A stretch of 64,000 nucleotides of DNA from Fistulifera solaris (GCA_030295235.1 AP026141.1:1-64000), one strand, 5' to 3'; shown: positions 1-10,794, counted from the first letter of the stretch. The notes: generated from the sequence alone by a model not told the origin. Translations and numbers: made by a program.

Positions 1-324
1 CCCTAACCCTAACCCTAACCCCTAACTCCTAACCCTAACCCTAACCCTAACCCTAACCCTAACCCTAACCCTAACCCCTAACCCCAACCCTAACCCTAAC
101 CCTAACCCTAACCCTAACCCTAACCCTAACCCTAACCCTAACCCTAACCCTAACCCTAACCCTAACCCTAACCCTAACCCCAACCCTAACCCTAACCCTA
201 ACCCTAACCCTAACCCTAACCCTAACCCTAACCCTAACCCTAACCCTAACCCTAACCCTAACCCTAACCCTAACCCTAGCCCTAACCCTAACCCTAACCC
301 CAATCCTAACCCTAACCCTAACCC
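1..324. repeat. Telomeric repeat tract (CCCTAA)n
   Basis: About 54 head-to-tail CCCTAA hexamers, so the G-rich TTAGGG strand points out of the window at base 1, which is the chromosome end. Variant hexamers (an extra C, CCCAAC, CCTAGC, CCAATC) are scattered near 20-30, 75-90, 180, 279 and 300-305; the unit stops at about 324. Open frames of repeated Gly-Leu or Val-Arg through this tract are artefacts of the repeat. Confidence 0.98.
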
Positions 325-784
325 CATTTTGACGATTTGCGTACCAAAATTGAAATCTCAGTTTTTGTTTCGGCCCCAAACCCCATTTTTTGGGTCCGGT
401 TAGCCAGCGATTTTCAGAAATGGTAGTACCGGACCGACAGAAAAAGTACCCCATTTTCCATTATTTTTGGGCCCCGGTTAGCATCAGCCTTAGGAGTAGG
501 AGGTGGTCGGAAATTTTCACGATGCACTCTGGCCAGAAACGGAATGACCGATTACGTCATCGTTGCGTCACGAAAAAATTTTTTTCAAAAAAAAAAAAAC
601 TAGCTCTGTGAGTGAGGGCTTCATTTAGTCAAGTAAGATAGTTCAAATAATTTGAAGATTACTAACAAACTATCCATATTGGTCGCAGAGTATTGATAAG
701 CTTGCTTTGAACGAGCTGAAAGTTAGAGATAAAGAAAAGTTGCCGCTCGAATAATTCAAAAATAATTTGGGTTGCGGTTGCGTC
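325..784. other. Subtelomeric gene-free stretch
   Basis: No supportable gene. The phrase ACCCCATTTT recurs three times (about 322, 380 and 448), which suggests a degenerate subtelomeric repeat. A 13-base A run lies at 587-599 after a T run. An open frame at 390-611 has low-complexity composition and ends in lysines encoded by the A run; I do not accept it. Confidence 0.5.
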
Positions 785-1350
785 TTATGATCGCCCATTC
801 AAAGACCGATGAGAAAGATGCTTCAAAAATCCTTTCCTGGCAACTTTCCGCGTTTGCGATTTCTCGGTTGACATTTCACTTTGATATGCAGCGGCATCTT
901 TGGCATCTTTCCAAGCGATTTCCTGCGCCTTTCGGACAGCATTCGACGCGAAATATGCATACATTTCTTCATTCTTCTCCAACACTGAAACTCGCGCAGC
1001 TTGCACTCTGGCTTGGTCTCCTGCTTTCATCTGCTCTAGTCCTCGAAAAGTGTTCTCATCTTCGCTGATCTTTCCGACTGATGCCAGTAACTCAACGAGA
1101 ACTTTCGCTTCGGTACGAATCTTGTTGTACTCGGAATTCGTAAACCACAAGCTATCTTTTCTCTTTTTTTCTTTGTTGCAATTTTCTCCACAGTGTGTAT
1201 CTCCACTTTATCATCACTGAATGATACGGATCTTCGAACGGAGCGCCTTGAGAGTGACTTGCTGGTCGAACACGAACGGAGAGATGATTTTGAAGGGGAG
1301 AAATCGGCTGTGACTTCAATCGATTTTCGCGATCGATTCCGTTCACTCAT
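785..1350 (-). pseudogene. LWF/EY family protein, copy 1 (frameshifted)
   Basis: Member of a family with four copies in this window (others at 22.0, 25.2 and 27.0 kb). The N-terminal part starts at ATG 1350, is Arg/Ser-rich and carries RRSVSFSD followed by VEKIA, matching the RTVSFG...VENIA block of the intact copy. The rest lies in another frame: LWFTNSEY, then RGLEQ, then a VLEKNEEMYAYFASNAVRKAQE block matching VLEHNDLAMYALASNRAVNTARQ of copy 4. The frame changes at or next to a run of seven T on the + strand (1164-1170). Function is unknown; the LWF-x3-EY and RGLE motifs resemble an expanded, uncharacterised diatom family. It may be a decayed copy or a sequencing indel. The stop is at 785-787. 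Confidence 0.6.
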
Positions 1351-2122
1351 TGTTTCGAAGTTTTGAAAACAACCTTAGATTAATAATGAATTAAGCGAAA
1401 TAGAGCACTCTTGTTGAATTTTTTATAAAGTTTCAATTGCCGACGACAAGGCCGAAGCGGAAGCAAGAAATAATGGCTCAAAGCAAAAGCGGAAGGACGA
1501 TGCCCGATAAAACTTCCAGAAGTACCTGGTAATAAATGTCCTCTAGGAGATTCTTGGCTGTTCGTAATTTCCAATTTCCTACATGAACTGTCAAATGCCT
1601 TTAAGATTGATAGTTGAAGATTGTGGCAATGTCGGTCATTGGTCACGAGACACTTATTACTTATCAAGATAATGTCCATGTCTGGTGTGTCCGCTTCATT
1701 CTTCATTCACACTTGTTAAAAATACAGTTAATTGATAAGTCAATGAGTGATAAGTGATAAGTGACAAAGTCACAAGCCGCGAGCCACAAGCCACAAGTGG
1801 CGATCGTTGATCGTTGATCGTTGATCGTAGATTGTTCGTCTTAGCGTCTAGCGTTTAGATTCATGCGTCTAGCGTCTAGCGTCTCTAGAGCAAAGAGCAA
1901 TGCCAAGTCGTGCTAAACAAACTCTGACCTCTCAGTCTTGGTTTCACCTCAATGATCAGGATGATTCGACTCTGGCGCCTCAAGCTGCATCTCGGGCCGA
2001 AGTTCATCCCTTAACGAGATGATAAAGGACGTTTAACGATATAAATGACAAATGCATACCAGGTACCCTTCATCGATTTACCCACGACGGCGTAGCTAAC
2101 TACTCCGTATTACTTATTCTTA
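1351..2122. other. Intergenic stretch with stuttered short words
   Basis: No convincing gene. From about 1738 to 1893 the sequence is built of short words repeated two to four times with drift (GATAAGTGATAAGTGA, ACAAGCCGCGAGCCACAAGCC, CGTTGATCGTTGATCGTTGATC, GCGTCTAGCGTCTAGCGTCT). It also carries one TACCTGGTA (1523-1531), one TACCAGGTA (2057-2065) and one TACTCCGTA (2101-2109), words that recur elsewhere in the window. An open frame on the minus strand at 1380-1706 shows no recognisable motif. Confidence 0.5.
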
Positions 2123-2959
2123 TTATTGATCCACTATACTATGGGTCGGGATGTGTTGAACACGTTGTGGATGTCGTTCTCGATGATGCCGAAGCGCTTG
2201 TTGAGCGGCTTCCAAAAAACCTCCACTGCCTTCCTTGTGGTTCCAATGCCATTGTTGCATGCCTTCCAAAATACAGTCTACATTAAAGGGCTCTTGTGGA
2301 TCCCATCCCTCTAACGTAGGCCAGCGAGCAAGCGACAACTCCATCTTTTCGGCTCGCAATCGACTTCTGTTCGGTTGAACGCGGCGATCAATGAGCATAC
2401 CGACTATCATCACACGAGGAGGAGGCTCGACAGGATCTAAAGCGCGGGGTGCATCCGGGGATAAGTAAACGGCTTGATGGTTGACAAAAGCTTCTAAGGA
2501 GAGCTCGGAAACCGAAATATGATCGGGTAAAGCGTCCTTCGGCCATATTTCGAGAAGGCGAGATAGGAGCGCCTCAGGATCAGGGCATGCGACAACTTTG
2601 ATGGTTGCTTTGGAAATATTCTTTGCGGAATCTTGCCACAGCAGAAAATTAACAAGTTGCTTGGCAATCGCATTTAGCCGCTCTTTACGAGGTCTCTCCT
2701 CACGGGGTAATCCGTAACCCATGTCGCACAAAATTAAAGGGGTATCTTCTTCTTTTGAAATACAAAGGCTCCGCGTTAGCGCACTCGTTAGGGCGTCAAG
2801 ATTATTGTCGGAAACTTCGTGCATTTCGCCGGTAACGATCAAATTGATATCGACGATATCGACTTCTTTCGGCGATGTTTGAGATGCGTACGAAGAGGAT
2901 GAATTTCGCCGCAAAAGTTCTCTCCTTTCAAAGATGAAAAGCGCTATCATTATCAACAC
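2123..2959 (-). CDS. TRM10-type SPOUT tRNA methyltransferase
   Basis: 278 residues. The C-terminal half carries the TRM10/TRMT10 signature order: AVYLSPDAP, then VMIVGMLIDRR, then an alanine-leucine rich LSLARWP and a tail with NVDCILEGM and QW. These match the VYLTPDSP...VYIVGAFVD...LP...W pattern of the SPOUT fold that methylates N1 of purine 9 in tRNAs, and in animals the mitochondrial TRMT10C of RNase P. The N-terminus (MLIMIALFIF followed by an Arg/Ser-rich stretch) is short and hydrophobic, so organelle import is possible but unproven. A second ATG lies three codons in. It is intact and is the first undamaged gene from the telomere. Family assignment rests on motif recall, not a profile search. 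Confidence 0.72.
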   Translation of the reverse strand: MLIMIALFIFERRELLRRNSSSSYASQTSPKEVDIVDINLIVTGEMHEVSDNNLDALTSALTRSLCISKEEDTPLILCDMGYGLPREERPRKERLNAIAKQLVNFLLWQDSAKNISKATIKVVACPDPEALLSRLLEIWPKDALPDHISVSELSLEAFVNHQAVYLSPDAPRALDPVEPPPRVMIVGMLIDRRVQPNRSRLRAEKMELSLARWPTLEGWDPQEPFNVDCILEGMQQWHWNHKEGSGGFLEAAQQALRHHRERHPQRVQHIPTHSIVDQ

Positions 2960-3378
2960 TCTACATTAATTAATAGCCGTAAAGTCTATAAAAGAAACAA
3001 AAATTCGCCGTCTTCGAAATAGATAAAGCATGAAGCTGTTCGCGTCATGATGATGCAGCGCAACAAGAATGGCATCCGATGATGCATTACACGTGACTCC
3101 AAATTAGTCGTGTATGTGACTAGTTTTTAGTTTTTTCTGTATCATCAAGCTGAGGATTCATGTATCAAGAAGGCTTGAAAAAAGCAGCTCAATCCCGTAA
3201 ATCCTAGGTCAATGATCAGTTGTATTTGGCAACAACATTCTGCCGACGGAGTAATCAAAATCTTCTTTGACTTCTCGGTGACCCTTAGCACAATTATCGA
3301 CAATGACGAATGTTCACTTACTACTCTCATGCTGGTAATGACGTAACTAATACGTTAATGGCTGTAATTTGTCTTGTT
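2960..3378. other. Intergenic, nothing recognised
   Basis: Promoter side of the TRM10-type gene and 3' side of the MscS gene. A short minus-strand frame (3145-3330) has no family features. No repeat or RNA gene is seen. Confidence 0.5.
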
Positions 3379-4734
3379 TTAGGGTTCGTCTGATAGCTCA
3401 CGCAAAAGACTTGTAACAGGTTTCGCGAATCGCATCTGGTTTTTTTCGACCGCACGGTGTATAGCCATGAGCACTTCCATTCGATTATCCCAGTATTCGT
3501 CCACAATTGGCTTAATAGTAAAGTACGAGTTGACTGTCACTTCGAGATAGTCACGATGATAGTCAGTCCAATGTACTCGAAAAGGTCGAGTGCCATCCGT
3601 GATGAGTTTAGGACATGACTTTTCAATTTCTTCTTTGATATCTTTGATTAAGGACGGTAATTTCTTAACGTCTTGATAGTGAAAACGCAAAACCTGCCGC
3701 ACTTGACTGTAATATACTCGACTCAGATTGCTCACTTTGGATTTGGCTAAATCACTGTTAGGAACACTGACGCTAGCTTCATCCCCCGCACGCACGAGAG
3801 TCTCCATCCACCCTTGTCGTGTAACGACACCAACAACTCCATTTCCAAAAGACACGACATCGCCTTCATAGAATCGATTGCTACTAGCTAGCATGAGTCC
3901 GTTGAGTAGTTGTTTCGCTAGATCTTGAAAGGCCAAAGATATGACCAACGTGGTAGCTGAACCGAATGCCAAAATTCCCGACGCCGCTACACCCAATTGA
4001 ACTTTCAGCACATCGAGAACAAGGAAGTACGACAGTCCCCGCAATATCACATCCAGTATCCGATCGAGAACTTTGGCACGTCCATACAAATTCCCTTTGA
4101 CGTTCAGTGCTGTGGCAATTGCCCATCGCTTGATAGCACACAACCGGTTCGCGGCCCACAGCGTGTAAACGCATTTCGCATACAAAATGTGCAAGGGCGG
4201 CAGATTAGGTATTCCCATATGCTTCAATCCGACCGTAATCATATCTACGCCGTAGACTGAAGTTGCGATTTGGGCTATTTGCGATCCAGCTGTTGCCAAA
4301 TTGTAGGGCAATTTCTTTTTAATGACGCGCTCTAGAGCCGGATCATCTTTGTTACGAACACCAATGATCCAATCGAGCCACGGAATCATTCCCCATCCCA
4401 CAGCTGTCAGTAGAAAGATATCTCGCCAGTGTACAATACTGAAAGCCCCATGCACAAAGAGATTTAGATTTTCCAGTGTCCACCATTTACTGAAAGCCGC
4501 GAATCTGCCGGCCAGTGTGGTAGGATGTGCATGGGTCGCTGCGCGCGCTGGAAGCACAGTTGACCTAATAGGGGTTGCTTTTGCGGCAGCTGGAAAAGAT
4601 GAAAGCGATAGAGTCTTCGAACGATGACCTTGCCATTGCGGAAAGACGACAAATGCGCGTGTTGTCGTCGCAATCGATAAGCAGATTATTGAAAGTTTTT
4701 GAAATGATGTGATAGCGTGCTGTTTCTTTCTCAT
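3379..4734 (-). CDS. MscS-type mechanosensitive channel, plastid-targeted
   Basis: About 451 residues from the ATG at 4734; the frame is open 32 codons further upstream, but MRKKQHAITSF gives a good signal peptide followed by TTRAFVVF, an A-F cleavage motif typical of secondary-plastid import. Hydrophobic spans follow near residues 100-126 and 230-248. The pore-lining helix is at about 249-268 (AASGILAFGSATTLVISLAF), running into QDLAKQLLNG, SSNRFYEGD and the beta domain with VPNSDL. The C-terminal domain contains TRPFRVHWTDY. The product would be a small pressure-gated ion channel, probably in a plastid envelope, as with plant MSL2/3. It is head-to-head with a paralogue at 5382 sharing these motifs. 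Confidence 0.88.
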   Translation of the reverse strand: MRKKQHAITSFQKLSIICLSIATTTRAFVVFPQWQGHRSKTLSLSSFPAAAKATPIRSTVLPARAATHAHPTTLAGRFAAFSKWWTLENLNLFVHGAFSIVHWRDIFLLTAVGWGMIPWLDWIIGVRNKDDPALERVIKKKLPYNLATAGSQIAQIATSVYGVDMITVGLKHMGIPNLPPLHILYAKCVYTLWAANRLCAIKRWAIATALNVKGNLYGRAKVLDRILDVILRGLSYFLVLDVLKVQLGVAASGILAFGSATTLVISLAFQDLAKQLLNGLMLASSNRFYEGDVVSFGNGVVGVVTRQGWMETLVRAGDEASVSVPNSDLAKSKVSNLSRVYYSQVRQVLRFHYQDVKKLPSLIKDIKEEIEKSCPKLITDGTRPFRVHWTDYHRDYLEVTVNSYFTIKPIVDEYWDNRMEVLMAIHRAVEKNQMRFAKPVTSLLRELSDEP

Positions 4735-5381
4735 TTTCTTGTTTCTTTTGTAAATGCTTTTGTAAATGCCGGTATACACTTTGTGTGATTGTGTTAATAG
4801 TTTGAAAATCAAGAAGGACTCGATGATCAATGTGCTGGTGTCAGCGCAATCGTTCGTTTTTCAGATTTGCTTTCTGTAAGTAGCGGTAATTCGCCCCTCA
4901 CAAATGACGCCTGAGTGAGCCTATTAAAGATCGCTTTCTAAAATAAGATTAATGAAAGAATGATTGCTGCCTATACCTTTCGAATGGATGCAAAACGACC
5001 AAATGCGCCTTCGAGCCAATACCAGGTAACGCAACGAACGAAAAAAAAAAATAAGATGCGACAACAACCCACAATACAGCGCGAGTAAATACCGCGCGGC
5101 GACTTCGATCGAAGAGAAAACGTCAGTCCCATACCTGGTAAACAATGAGAACCGGAACGACTAGAAACTCAGACCCGCAAACTCTCGTCCTCTGTTTTTC
5201 GTTCGAAAGCGAGAAAAGATATCTTCGGACTTCGGAGCGCTTATTTGCAAGTTTGACGATGGCGCTCATTATTTTCTTTTCATTCTATTTATTTGTCAGT
5301 CATCCACGACACTTTATACTATTCACTCGGTTTTATGAGTCTCTTTAGAATAATTTATAATTATCGCAAACAACAACTACT
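4735..5381. promoter_or_regulatory. Shared divergent promoter region of the MscS pair
   Basis: 647 bp separate the two divergent MscS start codons. The region holds TACCAGGTA at 5020-5028 and TACCTGGTA at 5132-5140, two copies of a word found nine times in this window. An A run lies near 5041-5051. No supportable gene; open frames at 4924-5145 and 5145-5348 lack motifs. Assignment as a bidirectional promoter is inferred from gene orientation. Confidence 0.4.
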
Positions 5382-6817
5382 ATGAAGACAAAAAACAAAA
5401 GTATCTCCAAAGCGTTTGCCTGGGTCACGCTGTTCCTCATTGCTTCATTAACATCAAGAAACACCGAACAAGGAAAATCTTCTTGCATTTCCGTACACGC
5501 TTTCTCGCTGATGATACCGAAATCTGCGTCTCTGGGCCCTCAGAAAGGCAATCTTCTTGCATTCAGCCGTAAATTCGATCCTTTTCAATTATCCCGACAA
5601 CCTTCGCAGAGATTCGCTACTTCTCCTATCGCAACATCAGCGACAACTTCGCTGACAGCATCAACGGCGACTCTATTAATGCGCGATCTCATACTGCTGG
5701 CTTCCTTCGGGTGGTTCTTGTTACCAGTTGTACGACAACAAATGAATCGAATGATAGGGCAACACAAAGTACGGCATTTATTCCGATCGAATACAGGCTT
5801 GCAAATATTACAAGCCCTCACGCAATTGTTCCAAGTTGGAGCAGCTGTTTATGCATGGGATGCATTACAATTGATTTGAGAGGTCATGCCTGGTTTCCAC
5901 CCAATTTGGTGTCATCAGCGGGTCTTACATGGTGGTGTACAGAACAAATTGTTCGTCTGCAACATATCTTCCTGCTTCAATCGCAAAAGAGTACACAACA
6001 ATTGCGCGGACGACGTCAAGTGATCGATCGAATCGGGCAAGTCTTTTGGCGGGCACTCGGTATTTACGTTTGGATGGATTCCCTGCAGATCCGATTGCCG
6101 AGCCGTTTCTTAGCACTCAGTGGAACTACAACTTTAGTTCTTACTCTGGCGTTTCAGGATTTGGCACGATCGTTTCTCAGTGGACTATTCATTGCCAGCA
6201 GCAATCGATTCTATGAAGGAGATGGTATCGAAATTGATGGACTCAAAGGAAAAGTCATCCAACAAGGCTTCATGGAAACCATTATTCGCAAAGGAGATGA
6301 AGTCTTGGTCAGCGTCCCGACGATCGATTTGGACAAGAAACAGCTTGTCAATCGCAGTCGTGTGTACACATCGCAGGTGGAACTGACATTACGTGTGAAC
6401 TACGATCATGTGGGACAATTGTCGCAGTTTGTAAAAGATGTACAAGCCGAAATACAAAAAGCATGTCCAAAACTGATAACGGATAACACACGCCCTTTTC
6501 GTGTTCACTGGACCGATTATGAAACGGATCATTTGACGGTAGCTATCAACAGCTACTATCGTATTCTTCCAGGATCTGACGAGTACTGGGATAATCGTAT
6601 GGAAGTGTTGAGTGCGGTGAATCGCGCCGCCGAGCGCAACGGGATTCGCTTTGCACATGCAGCTGCTCTCTTGGGACGTGACGGAGTGATGAGTCGTAGA
6701 ACAGATCAAGAAGACAATACAGCGAGCGAGGATCTTTCCAGTCACCAAGAGTTATTGCGGTCGGAAGAAGTGATCATGGAAAACGAAGTCACAACATCTG
6801 ATGACTTTGTGGCGTAG
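5382..6817 (+). CDS. MscS-type mechanosensitive channel, plastid-targeted (one frameshift)
   Basis: Paralogue of the divergent gene at 3379-4734. It starts at ATG 5382 with a signal peptide (AFAWVTLFLIASL) and an HAFSLMI plastid-type cleavage site. The frame changes once at a three-T run (5875-5877): YAWDALQLI ends in TGA, and the next frame continues GHAWFPPN, aligning without gap to the paralogue's VDMITVGLKHMGIPN when one T is added. After that come the pore helix (LVLTLAFQDLARSFLSGL), SSNRFYEGDGIEIDG, SVPTIDLDKK and TRPFRVHWTDY. With one base restored the reading frame is 478 residues. An acidic tail of about 50 residues is extra. Whether the indel is real or a consensus error is open. 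Confidence 0.82.
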
Positions 6818-6914
6818 TCTTTTGTGAGTGCTACCAATATTTCATGCTGTTTGAATCTTCACTATTTATTTACACTAGGCTGCTACGTGCGCATCCTTTC
6901 ATTCGCCTAAAACG

Positions 6915-7667
6915 CTAGACTAGTAGAAGCATCAAAGCCCCAAAGATCTCAAAGAGCTGCACGCGGTATGCACTGGAAAGAGAGACAGGTTGAGGTTCAC
7001 TGGGTGCTTGATTCAAAGGAACTGATGCCATTGGTGTTGCATCGGGAGGCAGGTTCGCTGCAGGAGTCAAAGAAGGCCGAGTGGTGATCACTGGCTCGTC
7101 TCCACCGGTCGGATTCAGGCTTGAAATCGTGCTCACAGTGGAAGGTTGAGGAGTTTGCGGCATACTAGGCGATGCTGTCGGAGGACTGGCTGTGGGCTCG
7201 TACCATGTCGGCCACTCACTTTTAACACTACTCGGAGCAACGGATGTCGATATACCATCAGGAATAGAGCATCGATCTGGATTACAGGAGCCACTTTTGA
7301 TGTTAAAGGACCAGCCTGACTCGGGCAAAGGAATACAAGGAGAGTTGATCGACCATCCCGATCCGTCAAAGTTGTTGTTGTATCGAGGCTGATCGTCGCA
7401 ATCGGTGCACGCAGAATCGCGACAGTTTGCATTGATGAAGAAAACGCGATCGTTTTCACAAACAGCTTGATAATACGGCCCAGGGCCCGTCGGTCCGGTA
7501 GATTGTCCTCGACATTTGCCGTCGGCAGTGATTGTAGTCTGTACAAACGCGGTATTGAATCGTTCGCATTCGTCTACGTCAAAGAAGCGCATGCTGTAAG
7601 AGCATGCTTGCTGTGCCGAGGAGATCTTTGAGATGATGAGGAACGCGATTATGGTGAGAGATTGCAT
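6915..7667 (-). CDS. Secreted Cys-rich protein with Ser/Thr/Pro stalk
   Basis: 250 residues. An N-terminal signal peptide (MQSLTIIAFLIISKISSAQQ) precedes a domain of about 120 residues with roughly a dozen cysteines (ACSYSM, DVDECERF, NCRDSACTDCDDQP, SGSCNPDRCSIPDG). A stalk of about 90 residues rich in Pro, Ser and Thr follows (TASPPTASPSMPQTPQPSTV), then a hydrophobic C-terminus (LFEIFGALMLLLV) that could be a GPI-anchor signal. This is a cell-surface or wall-associated design common in diatoms. No catalytic motif is seen and I cannot name a family. The gene is convergent with MscS2, 97 bp between stops. Confidence 0.72.
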   Translation of the reverse strand: MQSLTIIAFLIISKISSAQQACSYSMRFFDVDECERFNTAFVQTTITADGKCRGQSTGPTGPGPYYQAVCENDRVFFINANCRDSACTDCDDQPRYNNNFDGSGWSINSPCIPLPESGWSFNIKSGSCNPDRCSIPDGISTSVAPSSVKSEWPTWYEPTASPPTASPSMPQTPQPSTVSTISSLNPTGGDEPVITTRPSLTPAANLPPDATPMASVPLNQAPSEPQPVSLSSAYRVQLFEIFGALMLLLV

Positions 7668-8285
7668 CTTCGACTAGTTTTCGAGGGTGATTCACGAGCA
7701 AAATTGACGTCTTTTCGTCTATTTTATTTGCGTTGAGCGCACTAATAGCGATTATTCTATCAAATGCACTCTTTATTGTTCATTGTGAAAGATGTTCATG
7801 TTGCGAGCTCCTTTCATTTTTTTGTCGAATTTTTCGACCCATCCGCCGACGCCATCCTCTATTGCCATTCATGTGTCGACTATGTCATGAAACGTGTTCT
7901 ATCCGTTGACGTGATTTAAAACACGTCTTACCGCTATCAAAAAACGCCTTCACGCACGATCAGCTAACACTTGCTACTGTTGGTATTAGTGATTAACTCA
8001 GTCATAAGTGATATTTCAAAGCAGACCAATTATGATAAAAGCTTGAGATGCGCCCCATCGCACCACGAAAAATAGATAAAGTAGAAGAAGCATGAAGGAA
8101 CTTGTCAGAGTTTAGACTTTACTAATTTGTTCTTACAAGAATCTTTCTTTGTGATACCTGGTAGTGAGCAATTATTGTCCTTTCATTCAACAAACAGGAA
8201 ACTCCAGACGAACCGTTCAGTTCTCAGTGTTGGTGGTTGCTAACGTAAACAGCAGAAGCGATCTATAGTACTCCGTAAGATAAAT
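7668..8285. other. Intergenic, nothing recognised
   Basis: Upstream side of the secreted protein gene and downstream of the DUF2854 gene. Carries TACCTGGTA (8155-8163) and TACTCCGTA (8269-8277). No gene or RNA recognised. Confidence 0.45.
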
Positions 8286-9237
8286 CTAGGCTTCTTGAGG
8301 AGCCGATTCTTTCATGGGTGCCGGAGCTGTTGTTGTCGTCAACCGAATACCAACAAGACGCTGCTCTGCATCTACCTTGACGACCTCCGCGGTAACACCT
8401 GGTCCAAAGAACGTTTCATACTTCTTGACGCGGCGTTCGTCCGCCCACATCTTGTACGGGGTATCCAACGATTGCCAAACCATGGTGAAGGCCAAGTCGA
8501 CACGATTTTCAGCGACCTCTTCACGCAACTCTCGCAACTGAGGATACGCTTTACCAGGAACGACGAGGCCCAATTTTTTCACGGTCGTATCTAGATGCGC
8601 TTCGTCTCCATAACGGTGGCGTGTGACGTCCTGCTTAATCTTTCTCATTGTTTCTGTAGCTTTCTTTTCAAACAAGCCCTCCGCTTTGGGTTGCGTGAAT
8701 GCCGGCACTGGCTCAATTTCGGCATACTTTAACGCAGAACCCGCCAAGAAAATCGGAATTCCGTAAACAAAACCCAAACCACTCATGGATCCTTCATCTT
8801 GCGCCAAATATTCCGCAAACGATGCGATGGTAATGAGCAAACCCAATCCGATAACGGAGTTTCCCAATGAAAATCCACGAATCTCAAAAGGAGGCTCTCC
8901 TGCATTATTCACACCAGCACCGCCGATCATGGCGGATTTAGGAGCATTCCAGCCGCTATCCTGAAGTGATACGAAAGAAACAACATGAGTTGATGATAAT
9001 ACGGCAAAAAGGTGACAGTATGTAAGGAATCTAATCGAGCACAATCAACTTTTAGTTTCCCCAACTCACCTCCTCAGACATGTGCAAAGGTCTGTTATCA
9101 CTGCTGTAAGTACGTCTTGTCGATTGCTCTTGCGTGAAAGAAGTTGTCGTCGACGAGGTAGGGCTGACGACAAAGGCGCTTGTTGTTGAGTAAAACAACG
9201 CGCTTGTAAGGGTTGCAACAAATATTTTCGAGTGCAT
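8286..9237 (-). CDS. DUF2854 family plastid membrane protein (two exons)
   Basis: Exon 1 is 9070-9237 and exon 2 is 8286-8960; the 109-bp intron has GTGAGT donor and TTCAG acceptor and joins in phase 0, giving 280 residues. Exon 1 encodes a signal peptide ending in TSAFVVSP, an A-F cleavage motif for plastid import, then a Ser/Thr-rich transit region. Exon 2 has two membrane segments (SVIGLGLLITIASFAEYL and LGFVYGIPIFLAGSALKYAE) followed by EPVP, the arrangement of DUF2854 proteins conserved in cyanobacteria and plastids. A soluble C-terminal domain contains DVTRHRYGDEAHLD. Biochemical role is unknown; location in thylakoid or envelope is inferred from the family. The ATG at 9237 was chosen because the codon further upstream is GTG. 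Confidence 0.82.
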
Positions 9238-9744
9238 GATAAGGAAAGTCACCGATTATCGTTTCACAAAAGCGTAGAGGAAATAAATAATGACACCAGG
9301 ACGTCTCCAAGCATACAACAACAACTTATTGAGTTGACGCAGACGAAACGAGGCCGCGTTGGTGTTTTGGAGTCATCTTGAATTTACGTCGGAACGAACA
9401 CATCATCCGATCTCGCCTATCTCGTCCGCGCGTGACGTGTGACGTAGCCACACTCGTGACTCATGACGACTAATGACTAATGACTGTTTTTTTTACAAAG
9501 TTATAAGTAATATACGTCCGTCCTTCACACGCGTTCCGCATGCGTTTGATCGCGACGATCGTTCTCACAAATTTTTGGCAACAAAAACGTTTCCTCCTCG
9601 ACGCATTTTTATTATTCATTCATGGCATCGCAAGAGAAACACTCCCTCTTTTATCCCTCTTTCGTGGAAAACACATCATGAACATATCACACACAAAAGT
9701 AACGACGAGCAATTGTAAAGCTGCGAAAAGTAGACACGGAAAAG
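9238..9744. other. Divergent intergenic region
   Basis: Lies between the DUF2854 gene (minus) and the metalloprotease gene (plus) and probably holds both promoters. ACGTCA-like and CGTGAC words cluster at 9427-9470. No gene accepted. Confidence 0.4.
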
Positions 9745-10794
9745 ATGAATATCCGACGAAAATATAATTGCATTTCGTTTCTTTCTGTCCATTGTTTCAT
9801 CGTGACGAATCTTTCGTCGGCAAACGTATTCAATGCGACAAGTCAACTTCGCGGGGTTTCTACCCCTGAATCCTCTTCTACTATCACCGTCGAGCAACCA
9901 TTTTCGCTCTCTTGTGGGTCGCATCGTAGCTCTTTGGGGGGCGAAGAAGACGATATCGATCTTATCAACTACATTCATTCTCGAGAAAGGCGGTTGAATA
10001 TAAAGCAGGTAACAATCCCCGTGTGCTTTCATATTCTGACAGATGACAACGGCGTGAACGCTCTTTCTTCCGAGCAGCTTCAAACTCAATTGGACGTTCT
10101 CAATCGAGCATATAGTTCGGCTTCGTGTTGTGATTCTACGATGGAATGGTGTAGCGCTCAATCCTGTTCCGTCGAAACAGGATTCCGTTTTGCATGGGCG
10201 CAAATGGATTCATTGAGGCGAAATTTGATTGCAGATGCAACAGTTTCACACATTTCGGATCAAAATGCTTGCATCATTGCTTACAAAAAGCGAAACTGGA
10301 CGAGGTTCTTGGGTTTTCTGGGATCCTCGTCTCCGCCAAATGAAACGGAGACTCCGCAAAGGTGATGCGACAACACTCAATGTCTATTGGACTGATTTCA
10401 TGACCCTGAAAATAGCCGGATACTCAACGTTCCCCTCTACGTACTGGCGATGCGTGTTGGAGTATGTGTTGGTGGATCAATTACTGAGTATTCACAAGGA
10501 GCCATGCTGGCGCACGAAGTAGGTCACTGGCTAGGGTTGTATCATACATTCGAAGATGGTTGCTCTGCTCGATCGGATAGAATTGATGATACACCTCGCG
10601 AGCTCGAAGCATTTCGAGGTTGTGGTCAAATAGAAGGTTTTCCGCTCAATCGCGATTCTTGTCCCAACGATGGAGGAAAAGACCCCATTCACAATTTCAT
10701 GGATTATGCTTATGACGAATGCAAGTTCGAATTTACACAAGGTCAGGTGCAGCGCATGCAAGCATCGTATGAACGATACCGACAGGGAAAATAG
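9745..10794 (+). CDS. M43 (pappalysin-like) secreted zinc metalloprotease, two frameshifts
   Basis: Three consecutive frames together spell one protein of about 349 residues. The N-terminus has a signal-peptide-like segment (ISFLSVHCFIVTNLSSA), then VTIPVCFHILTDDNG and LDVLNRAYS as in M43 proteases. The middle part (QMKRRLRKGDATTLNVY, GYSTFPSTYW) is in a second frame entered near 10305-10320. The catalytic part returns to the first frame near 10445-10455: LAHEVGHWLGLYHTFED is the HExxHxxGxxH zinc site with a following acidic residue, and NFMDYAYDEC is the Met-turn. Cys-rich spacing GCSARSDRIDDTP is also typical of the family. The net shift is zero. It could be a secreted protease with assembly indels or a recently inactivated gene. 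Confidence 0.68.

Noticed and set aside
22-454. Long open frames of repeated Gly-Leu and Val-Arg dipeptides
   Set aside because: They are translations of the CCCTAA telomere tract and its edge.
5860-5885. Programmed frameshifting in MscS2 at ATT-TGA
   Set aside because: The required shift is one base backwards at a plain three-T run with no slippery heptamer or obvious stem, and similar indels occur in many unrelated genes here.
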